A stretch of 64,000 nt of DNA, taken from positions 107,313,314 to 107,377,313 of the forward strand of contig OY755042.1 in the NCBI GenBank assembly GCA_963576565.1, in the 5' to 3' direction. The notes under the pieces are model-generated. The model did not search any database, had not been told where the DNA came from, and was given only the letters and a program-made list of their open reading frames with translations. How positions within the stretch are numbered: the stretch's first letter is position 1; every line of letters begins with the position of its first letter. The translations under genes and the position numbers were made by a program. Positions 55,047 to 64,000 of this stretch are shown in pieces. The stretch is from Aspidapion aeneum (Eukaryota > Arthropoda > Insecta > Coleoptera > Brentidae).

Positions 55047-55249
55047 CTTTATGTTAATAACTTTGATAAAATTCACATAAAATTCGTGCCCGAATTAAAA
55101 AAAAAATCAACGTAAACAAACATACCAAAACTGAACACACACATGTTTTATAATGACAGCGGGCCGTGAGGCGTTTTTTTGTGGGACTCCTACGGTTACG
55201 TGATATTTCCGCGCCCGGGCCGGTCTTTCTCGTGGGCTGCGGTCTTTAA

Positions 55250-56889
55250 TAATCACAGTGTGTCTGAATGAAGTATAGGTTACATAAAAATGGTTCCAAA
55301 AATTAATTGCACATGCATTTTGAATATGGACTCTTTCCTGACTTCAGAGCCATCTTTATATAAATCCTAGCTGATCCTCTTCTCGAAATTTTATCAATTT
55401 TTTGCCATTTTTCTAGTTATTCTAGGCGCGTGCTCCTGTCACGTGTGACCTAATATGTGCGCTCAGTTTGACTAAGGAGTGTTAAAAAAGTTTTGTTACG
55501 TAATCGAACTCATCTTTGAAAAAGGCTTCCAAATGGATAGATTTTTTGTTTAAGCGTATCTCTCTACCCAGGATTAACTTTAGATTTTAGTTTTTTAGAG
55601 CTTGTTTTACTCCCTTTTTAAAGGCAAATAAATATCGTCATTACACATTTTTTGATAAATCAAGTAGTTTTTGAGATATATCAACATAATTAGTATTACC
55701 GCTCGCAAAAGAATTAAAATAATACCCATGCTCATTTTATTGTAGCTCAATATTATTGACGTTTGTTTTTTTTTTGATACATAGCAGGTTTTAAACCTTT
55801 CACAAAAGAGGATATTGACTTTATGTTTTTAAAGTTCGATGGATGGTACCCCTAAAGACTACCTCATAAAGGGTGGTTTCTGAAACTGTTCACAAGATTA
55901 TAGAAAAAGTTAATTTGCAGCGGAACAATGCATCCTAGCGAAAAACGTTAAGAATATTTTTTATAGTACTTTTAATTCCGCTCCTTCTGATCATTGTCAT
56001 ATCTTTTACAATTTTTAAGAAAAAAAAAACGTTTTTGGAGCAAAAACTGGATTTTTAATAAAATTGTATATTTTAGCTGGCTTGCACAGCTAACTATTCA
56101 AGCTAGGATGCTAAGTGATACATCAAAAGCAGTGGAATTAAAATTACTATAAAAAATTAATTTAATAGTATTTCGCTAGGATGCATCGTTCGCTGCAAAT
56201 TCACTTTTTTTATAATCTTGTGAACAGTTTTAGAAACCACCCTCTTTAAGGCATTCTTTAGAGGTACCATCCATCGAACTTTAAAAACATAAAGTCAATA
56301 TCCTCTGTGAAAGGTTTAAAGCTTTCTATGTAACAAAAAAAACAAATTTCAATAATATTCTACCTACAATACAATGAGCATGGGTATAATTTTAATTATT
56401 TTGCGAGCAGAAATACTATTAAGCTTGGTATATCTCAAAAACTACATAATTTATCAAAAATGTGTAATGACAAAATTTATTTGCCTTTAAAAAAACAGTA
56501 AAACAGGCTTTGAGAAATTAAAATCGGACTCCTGGGTAAGGAGATACGCTCAAACAAAAAATCTATGAATTTGGCGGCCATTTTCAAAGATGGCGACCAA
56601 ACGACTCTGAGTTCGACCACGTGACCAAACTTTTTTTATACTCCTAAGGGTATTCAATAAGGCCTGCAGTCAAACTGAGCGCACATATTAAGACACACGT
56701 GACTTGAGCCAGCGCCTAGACTAACTAGAAAAATTGCAAAAAATTTATAAAATTTCGAGAAGTGGATCAGTTAGGATTTATATGAATATGGCTCTGAAGT
56801 GAGGAAATGGTCCATATTCAAAATGTGCAATTAGTTTTTGGAACTATTTTTATGTAACCTATACTTTATTCAAGCATACTGTGTCATAC
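55250..56889. repeat. 1.6-kb palindrome with ~750-bp arms
   Basis: The left arm (from CACAGTGTGTCTGAATGAAG) is complemented by the right arm ending at 56889, at about 80-85% identity over some 750 bp per arm; the centre is near 56060. No coding region is recognised. It begins right after the P-element's 3' target duplication. It could be a fold-back transposon; no target duplication is clear. Confidence 0.8.
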
Positions 56890-57689
56890 CAATGAGATAT
56901 GACCCTATACTCATTGGTAAAACCCAACATAAAGTATATACTTTATGAATCGTCGACCAAGTTTTACATCCGTCTTTAAACAGAGTTATTAATGTTATTA
57001 TGTTTGCTTAATAGCTTGAAATTCAGCAGTTTTTTGTAACATAAAAAAAGGCAGCAAGTTATCATAGTCTGGGAGAAAACAAAAAGAGGTGGAAATGAAT
57101 GGTTTAAAAAATAATTTTTGTGATTTTGTTAGCCGAGATGCTCTATATTAAGAATCCAAGTGATGCCACTCCGGCACTCCTGGGCATTTTGAAAAATCCA
57201 AGATGGCGGCCATTTTTCTATAAAAAATGTTTGGAAAAAAATATCTGAACCAAACACATTATTTTAATCATTTTTTGGCCGCTGGAATCGAAATTTGGCA
57301 TTATTTTTTGTGACGAGTACCCCAACGGTAGGGGGGGATGTTTTTATGAAAAAAATTGACCTGTTAAAATAGACAAACGATACATCAAAATGTCAAAATC
57401 TCTGCATCAATTCTTAATTCGTGAAACTGTATGTACAAAATTATTTATAAAAATATTGAAAGGGGTGTTGTTCTCCTCAATTTATTTTCCATTTACTTAG
57501 TCTTAGATGCCTTAATTTTAATCCCTCTATTTCTTACAGAAATAGAACATTATTTATTTTTTTTACATAAAACAAGGTATAATAAATGTATAACAATTGA
57601 TAAAATTAATAATAAAATCAAAGAAATAAATAAAATTGTAAAACTAAAAAACAAAAAAAAAAAAGGAAACATCAACAATAAAAAATTTC
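56890..57689. other. Intergenic, nothing firm
   Basis: It contains a block with AAGATGGCGGCCATTTTT and a G-run near 57335. The 113-codon Lys/Asn/Ile-rich frame at 57431-57772 looks like chance in AT-rich DNA. Confidence 0.4.
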
Positions 57690-58200
57690 CTCTAAACCAG
57701 TATCGTCTGGGATTGTTCCTAGAATTGAAGCTGCGTTGCCGCGTTGAATTGCAAGACCTATTTGTTGTTTAATGAAGCAATTTGCATTTTTATTGTTTAT
57801 TAATTTTGATAATTTTTGAACAAAAGATTTAGCTTCTTCTCCCCAATGTTTCGACGCTAAAGGGTACGAAAATGTACCCTTTGGCTTCCAGCTCTTCGTA
57901 TTTTTTTTGCTTTTGTTTTTCTCCGTTACGGGCAGCTTCTCCTGATTTTATTGATGTTTTGTCAAGATAAGAAAATGCAAAAGTATCTCTGCAAGTGGCG
58001 TCCCAAATTAGGGATTTTCCTCTGCACCAGGGAAACAAAGACAAACCATCTACTCGCTTTCCATCTCCCCTGAACATACCAGGAGGTTCAAGCACTGAGG
58101 GTATTCCTGCAGATACAAGAGCCCTCCTGATAATATTGTTGAGCAACCCGTGGCGAGATAAACGACCTGCACTATTTCTTGTTTAATTTTCTAGACTCAT
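57690..58200 (-). pseudogene. Retroelement-type endonuclease-like fragment
   Basis: The minus strand reads [59 protein letters not shown], then [20 protein letters not shown]. After a frameshift it continues with GLAIQRGNAASILGTIPDD. This block is familiar from repeat-derived invertebrate proteins. The D...WDxT...KxxKY spacing suggests a PD-(D/E)XK-type nuclease fold, which I infer. It has a frameshift and lacks a partner reverse transcriptase here. Confidence 0.55.
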
Positions 58201-59396
58201 CAGTAGTCCTTTTTAAACATTTATTCTCTTCTGTCTCATAATTAAAACTTTTTAAGTTTCTTTAAGCATTGTCGGTTATTTTTTATTGCTTGAATCATTT
58301 ATCAAGTGTTAAATTATTGTCTTGTCCTGTCTGTGTTTAGAACATTGCAAGAAGTGGTCGAAAGATAATTCGTCTTCTGAAGGAAAACGGAAATAACCAA
58401 AGGTCGTGTGTTAATTATAATTCTGAGTTGGCTTTGGTGGTTTTAATTGGTGTTAATCCAAACACAGTAAGTACTTTCCAAAAATCTTCGGACTGTTTAC
58501 CGGAAGTAAAATATTACTGAAAGGGAATAGGTAGAGCAAATCATGACAGGAAATTTTTACTTTGCAAAAGGCAGCACCACCTTGCAGGAGGTACTCTATC
58601 GCCTCAAGAATTTGACCCAATTCTTGAGGCGATAGAGAGAGATCTCCCAAGAAAATAGTTTCATATGGCAGAAGCAGAAGACATCTTCGGGAGTTCGGTA
58701 GTTACATTATGTTTCTCCACGGTACTTTATAAATAAATAAACATGTGCTGTTGTAGTACGAGTCCTCTTGTAATTCACAAAACTACAATGTTTGCCTAAA
58801 TCTAACTACTAAATTTAAACTGCTGTTGAAATGATCTATGACAAAATCGATTGATACATTGAAAAAATTCAAGTTGCCCAGGCGTTTGTAATACAACAAG
58901 TTAATAGCACCATTTAAACTGTAATAATTAATATTTTACTGGATAAAAAGTTAAATTATTGGGCAATAATATTATGTTAAATTGATATTTTTTGCTGCTA
59001 CTATATTATGGCTTTAAACAAAACTTTTTGTTATTCCTAAAAATTTCGATTTATATGAATATTTATATATGGGATATGAATTACTTAATTGATAAATTTA
59101 TTGGCTCGCTTAGTGCATATAATAAATATATTTTCGACTGATATTTGGAAATAAATTAATAGGTATCTGGGGGCACGGCTGTCCCCGCCCGCTGTTTGAA
59201 ACATTTCAGCGCACATTTTGACCTGTCTAAAATTCTACTTCAAAATAAGCTACAAAACTCAAAGTCGTGCACAGTCGTAGATCTTCATAGATTGAATAAC
59301 CCCTCCAAGTTTCATGGACTTCCATAAAGTAGTAAATTAGTTACGAAATTTCAAAAAACGTTAAAATTTCCACTTACTCAGTTACTCACTCATGTA
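58201..59396. other. Intergenic with a perfect 19-bp hairpin
   Basis: AT-rich. The only clear structure is the hairpin at 58594-58637 (separate entry). Confidence 0.4.
58594..58637. repeat. Perfect 19-bp-stem hairpin, 6-nt loop
   Basis: CTCTATCGCCTCAAGAATT, loop TGACCC, then the exact complement. No mismatch in the stem. Confidence 0.9.
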
Positions 59397-61291
59397 TAGG
59401 GCGATTCCACAGATAGTGGTCCTAAGCGGATATGTTTTAAACATTTTTATAGGTTATCAAAATTAGTCTTAAATTAAAGCCAACACTTCTTAGCTTATGA
59501 TCTTGAGTAAGGATTTCATCTAGTTTTTCTATTTTCCCAAAAAATCCGAAGAAAAAAGCATTAAAGTAATTTTTATAAAAATATCCATTATTTTAGCTTA
59601 AAGATAAACAAACATCTCAAAAAACTGTTTTTCCTTAAGCTTTTGATATTAAACAATAAATTAACCATACCGTAGTACCATATACAACAAATGTACCAAT
59701 TTTCATGCCAAAATTCGCTTGTTTGTACTTGGTTTAGCCTAAAAATACATGGCATGATAAACTATTGTCACACACGTGACGAAAACAGAAATAAAAATGT
59801 ATAACTCGGAAAAAAGGCATTAAAAAAATTAAATTTTTCTTGTCAAAGCCAACACATTTATGAGATACCAGAAACAAAATTTAAAAAAATTGCATTTTAT
59901 AAGTTTTTTTTTATCAACAGAAATAAATCTGTCACACACGTAACAAATATTTTAACTTTTGCAATAAAATGCAATATTTTCTAAGTAATAATTTTGTTTA
60001 TTCAGTTTTGGCCTTAAATGTCTATTCTTTGAGTAATTCTAAAAGGAATAGTTTGTATAGTCACTGGCGTAAATAAAAAACTAAATAATTATATTATTTG
60101 TTTTGTTCATCTGCGGAATGCTACTGGACCTAATAATGTTATTCCAGTTAGGCCTAAATTGGCCCTTACTTCTACAAATAACACTGTCGAATTTCAACAA
60201 AGTCGTGTAAAATTTACTTACTATATGGTAACATTCTTATAAAAAAATTATATTTACAAAAAGGTTTGACGTATCTTGAAATCTATACATTTTTAGACCT
60301 ATGTTTATAAGAACCTCTCTTATAAGAGAAAACTTTTTGATATGCTCGGACACAAAAGAAAAGACTAAAAATACCATATTTGTATTTGTTAATAAGTTGT
60401 TTGAGATAATTTTTACAGAAGGTCAAAAGGAAGATAATTTTTGGTGATGGACCATCATCGGAATTCAAAAATAAATACTTACTTCCATTTTTAAAAGACA
60501 AATTTTATGTTAATTTTACATGGAAGTATTTTTGCACAAACCACGACAAAGGTGTAGTAGATGGTATAGGAGGACGCGTAGAATCTTTGGTTTGGCAACT
60601 ATCTCAATCTAAAGATGAAAAATTGGTGGTCCAAAATTTGCTCGACTTTTATAAAGCTGCATCAAGTGTTTAAAATCAACTTCTTTATGAAGACAACAGC
60701 AGATTACCATTTATAAAACTAAATAGGCCTAACCCAAAAAATTTTAGTAAGAAGTTATTTGGTCAAGTAATTATGAAGTTTTTAAAAAAATATCCTTTTT
60801 AGTTGTCTAGTTATATTTCTTTTTAAAAATAAAATACTATTAGCTGTTACTTTCTGTATTTTTTCATTAGTCACACACGTAACATGTTGTTGTCACGCAC
60901 GTAACTCACTTTCAAGTTTATAAATAAAATAATAAAATGCATAAAGGGGCATTTAAATATAAATCTTATTGTACAAAATATTACCAAGTATTAATTAAAA
61001 AATAAAAGTTGAATTAAGTATTAGGCAATTCGCAGAAAATTTCTAAAATAACAAAAATACATTATTCTGTTTAGAAATAAATGTCACATACGTAACGAAT
61101 TTTTATAATCTTATAAGTAAATTAATATTTTTGAATCAGTGATTTTTTTGGCGTTATCGTAAGCAAAACTAACAACTTAGCCCAGCAAATATATATTTAT
61201 TAATTACGATGTGTTTTTGTTGGGTTCAAAAGCAACAATTCTAAAAAAAAATAAGTTTGAATGTCACACACGTAACGGTGGAATCACCCTA
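59397..61291 (+). mobile_element. TA-target DNA transposon with repeated internal 14-mers
   Basis: The ends TAGGG(C/T)GATTCCAC are inverted and TA-flanked (59395-59396 and 61292-61293). GTCACACACGTAAC or a one- or two-base variant occurs at about 59769, 59931, 60870, 60891, 61083 and 61262, always in the same orientation. A transposase relic lies on the plus strand. Confidence 0.7.
60430..60805 (+). pseudogene. Transposase C-terminal remnant (HGKG..DGIGG family)
   Basis: The plus strand reads IIFGDGPSSEFKNKYLLPFL, FTWKYFCTNHDKGVVDGIGG and VESLVWQLSQ, a stop, then LPFIKLNRPNPKNFSKKLFG. The pattern DGP..qFK followed by HGKG..DGiGG..K is a recurrent transposase block in insect repeats; the second Asp is the probable catalytic residue. 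Superfamily not assigned. Stops show decay. Confidence 0.55.
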
Positions 61292-61293
61292 TA

Positions 61294-62896
61294 GATCATC
61301 AAAATTCTACTGTACTTCCAGACTACAAAGCTGAAATTTGGCAGACTGATAGAAATTATGACCAAACCCTTGGAAAAAAATCAAAAAACCCCAAAAATTT
61401 TATTTACTTTCCTCCCCCATAAATGTTAAGTTATGTAAAAGTAACATTGCCCACTTCCCGAAACGATAGAGCTGAGTTTTGGAAGGCCGATAGGAACTAT
61501 GCTAAAACTATGAAAAAATTAAAATACTGAAGTCATAATAAAAACATTTTATGTAAAAAAAAGCCAAGTACGCGAAAATAATATTCCGTAAAAAGAATTA
61601 AGATAAAAGTAAAGCCAAGTTCTCAATCAATTCATCATGGACAGCAGATTTAATTCTTTGAAATTATCATACCAGTTAAGGGTTCTTGTGCAGGGTTTCT
61701 TAAGCATACTTTTACTATTTGAACTGATTAAACAATGACTTGAAAGTTTTTTTTGTTATGATTCAAAACAATTGAAAAATTAAAAATAATAAAAGAATGG
61801 CAACGGGTTGCACCACCTGCTAGTTTTTATACAGTAATTGATAGTCTCAAGGTTTTAAAATTTGTATACTAAATAGGGTTTTTATACGGTTTTTAGAGAT
61901 AACTGATATCAATATTCATAATCTGGTGTTTTTCCATTTTGACAAATCATAGCCATTCCGCATCTGGCTATCGTTTCCGCCAAATTTCATACTATCTACT
62001 TTTTTAATTTAAAGTTTGCAATAGATTTGTTTTATATGATCTGCTTTCAAAATTAAGCAGGTAGTATCAGTTATTTAACGTTAATCAGGCCATATATTAT
62101 AAATTTACTACTTAATTATTTAAATCTAATTCATACTGATTAGTACTCATGTCTAATTTTTTTTTGAAAAGTTTATTTATATTCTGAACGGTATTGAGTA
62201 TAGTTTGATTCTGCTTTAAGATTAAAAGTAATTTATTTATATTTCTAAAATTAAAGCTGTTAATTGCCGAAAGCGTTATATAAAAAGATAAAACCAAAAT
62301 GACAACAATTATTTTAGAGCACAGCACCAAAGGGTTCCCTAAAAAATTTTGAGAATAGTCGTAATTTTAAGTTAATATATTTTTAAAAACCGTAACGTCA
62401 CAAAAGCTGTTAAAAGTTGAAAAATCGGGATGCAATTTTAAATTGAATAATTTCAGAACCTCTTAACATCGTTTTTTTATAAAGCAAACGTTGGCATTAT
62501 ATATCACAGATATATGAAATAGAGTCCTGCGCGTCCAAAAAAAAATCGGTATGTTGCTCTGTGCTACCAGTTCTTTATGATAAAAAAAAGTGATTTTTTA
62601 GTCAGTTTAAAATTAAATTGGGCATTTCGTTTCCCAAGTAATGAATCAATTGTATGTTTTGTGGGTGTTCGGAAGTTGAAGAAAAACAACCATTGATTTT
62701 ATGGCGACGTTTCGTGTTTAAACTAACACTTTTTCAAGCCTCAAATCACAGTTTAGTCTTCGGCAGCAAAGCCAGTGAGTATTGGTTTATTGACAACAGC
62801 ATATTACACATTTATTTATGGAAGTTAAAATATTTATTTTTGAAATTTTTGTCTTTTATTTATAATTTTAGTTAGGCTAAGTTTTTTTTAACTTCG
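61294..62896. other. Intergenic with repeat R3 copy c
   Basis: It contains inverted repeat R3 at 61545-61634 and a hammerhead-like motif at 62705-62738. A 73-codon frame at 62654-62875 has no recognised domain. Confidence 0.45.
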
Positions 62897-62969
62897 GCTT
62901 CGGTAGTTCAATGTTTAGAATGTTTGCGTACAGAGCAAGAGATCCCGGGTTCGAGTCCCGGCCGAAGCA
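62897..62969 (+). tRNA. tRNA-like cloverleaf, anticodon ACA (probably repeat-borne)
   Basis: The 73 nt fold completely: acceptor GCTTCGG/CCGAAGC (7 bp), D stem GTTC/GAAT, anticodon stem TTTGC/GCAAG with loop GTACAGA (anticodon ACA, reading Cys UGU), variable AGATC, and T arm CCGGG-TTCGAGT-CCCGG. The discriminator is A; CCA is not encoded. A53-type internal promoter boxes are plausible. ACA is an unusual Cys anticodon (GCA is standard), and a degenerate copy with shared flanks exists at 45196-45268, so a SINE or satellite-borne tRNA-derived sequence is more likely than a working gene. Confidence 0.55.
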
Positions 62970-64000
62970 AAAACATTTTTCTTATTTTTCTTTCTATAAT
63001 TTCACTTGTTGTTTATAGTTTGCATTATTTGCAATTTGGTATTTGGGAATTATATTGGCAATCGCCCATTGCGATCAGAAAATTTAACACACGAAAAGGT
63101 GATCTCATGTTTTCAGACGTTGATAGTTTACGTCTAACTTTTGAGTTTTCATACCTTTGACAGTGGGAAGGAAGAATTGTAGAAATCAGTTTGATGATTT
63201 GGTCGAGTTAATACCCTGAGAGTCTCTCGTTCTTGTATTGAGACACCGCACAGTGCGGACTCCTGTGGGCAATATTCGAAAAACTGAGGTTACATTTTAA
63301 AAGTTTTAATATTGAAAAAGTATAGATAAATATCCAGTATATCTGTAATAATAACCTATTTTTTAGTCACACTTGCGAAAGTGAACAAAATAAATAGTTA
63401 AAATCGTTATTTTAAAACAGGTACAAAAAAATCGTATCAAATACCGATCAGAAAATTAATTTTACTGGTTCTGCATTTAAATATAAAAAAAAATTTCTTT
63501 AAGTATTACAGTGATATATATTTACGCTATCTGTTTAAATAAAATTTTGTCAAATTGACGTCTGGCTTTTAAAATAATTTAATTAAAACTGTTATGCTTA
63601 CAAAAAAAAATATTTTTAAAATTTTATTAAGGTTATAAAAAATTGCAAAGATTTGCAAGGTCTGGCATATATCCTAAATATTAGTCCAATGAATTAGCAA
63701 AAAGGTAGCATAAATATTTTTTGCTACTGGCTGCTACTAAGGGTGCTGTATTTTCTTAAGTAATATATTTCAATCCTAATAATTTACAACACATTGGTTA
63801 CCACCCCGGTTGAGACGCCTCACAGCATCTCCTGTTTAGGTATACCCTTAAAACCAGTCTTGTTGCCATTTGGACAAATATAAAATTGTGACAGCCCGCA
63901 TCAACGTCAAAAATGGCGGCAGCAAGATGTCAAAAATGGCACTAAAAGATATGAGGCTTATTATTCGGTGATGGCGAGTGGTTATAGGTAATAATATATT
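62970..64000. other. Right edge, nothing firm
   Basis: 63160-63253 holds the CAGTGGGAAGGAAGAAT...GAGACACCGCAC block shared with the flank of the tRNA-like copy at 45196-45268. The rest is AT-rich DNA without recognised features. Confidence 0.45.

Larger units (their letters stand above)
53810..55241 (-). mobile_element. P-superfamily DNA transposon, decayed
   Basis: The exact 8-bp duplication GTCTTTAA (53802-53809 and 55242-55249) flanks 24-bp inverted repeats starting CGCAGCC(A/C)ACGA(T/G)AAAGAC, with two mismatches. The minus strand keeps a P/THAP9-type transposase scrap. An internal hairpin at 55017-55046 repeats the terminal GCAGCCCACGA. Confidence 0.8.

Noticed and set aside
53810..55241. 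Assignment of this 8-bp-duplication element to hAT
   Set aside because: The duplication size alone allows it, but the internal protein scrap looks P/THAP9-like and the terminus is not of the CAG(G/T)G type.
57431..57772. 113-codon open frame as a gene
   Set aside because: Lys/Asn/Ile-rich composition reflects AT-rich DNA; no motif, no homologous pattern.
62897..62969. Confident call of a functional tRNA-Cys
   Set aside because: The fold is good, but anticodon ACA is atypical for Cys and a degenerate copy with shared flanks points to a repeat-borne sequence.

Overview
The window looks like insect nuclear DNA, most probably from a beetle. It is AT-rich, its genes are split by introns with GT-AG borders, and most of its length is transposable elements, satellites and microsatellites. 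I see no bacterial-type operons, ribosome binding sites or CRISPR arrays. Placement in Coleoptera is an inference from gene content and repeat style.

Two host genes are visible. At the left edge is the last coding exon (634-801, + strand) of an ABCC/MRP-type ABC transporter. The main gene is ebony (- strand, 14273-50515), the N-beta-alanyl-amine synthetase of the tanning, pigment and histamine/dopamine pathway. I rebuilt it by hand as 15 coding exons with matching splice phases and no internal stop: 857 codons plus stop. The order is adenylation domain, carrier domain with the phosphopantetheine serine, and C-terminal amine-selecting domain. The start codon lies 3 nt inside an exon, so a non-coding first exon should lie upstream (beyond 50518); I could not place it. 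The two genes are convergent, with about 13.5 kb of repeat-rich intergenic DNA between their stop codons.

Layout. 1-14 kb: ABCC end; a terminal-inverted-repeat element with an 8-bp target duplication (2298-6825) that carries a nested Tc1-like element; an internally deleted mariner (8529-9538); several MITEs; and a Penelope-like fragment with GIY-YIG coding sequence and a hammerhead-like motif. 14-27 kb: ebony exons 15 to 4. Their introns hold a diverged ~190-bp tandem array, DINE/HINE-like elements, a pogo/Tigger relic with a nested hAT MITE, a palindromic MITE close to a splice acceptor, and two 5'-truncated LINEs with clean target duplications either side of a 63-nt exon. 27-35 kb: intron 3, with a nested TA-target transposon, an RTE-like retrotransposon and a ~220-bp tandem array. 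35-48 kb: exon 3, then intron 2 (12 kb), with broken RTE copies, a (TTCGG)n array, a fold-back element nested inside a DINE/HINE-like element, a ~340-bp satellite and a tRNA-like sequence; exon 2 closes it at 47.6-47.9 kb. 48-50.5 kb: intron 1 with a three-level nest, then exon 1. 50.5-64 kb: upstream of ebony, with no confident host exon. It holds a pogo-like element, a P-superfamily element, a 1.6-kb palindrome, a retroelement endonuclease-like relic, a TA-target DNA transposon with repeated internal 14-mers and a second tRNA-like copy.

The interest lies less in an unknown gene system than in transposon architecture: several probably unnamed families can be delimited to the base by target duplications, and an intact ebony coding sequence persists among them.
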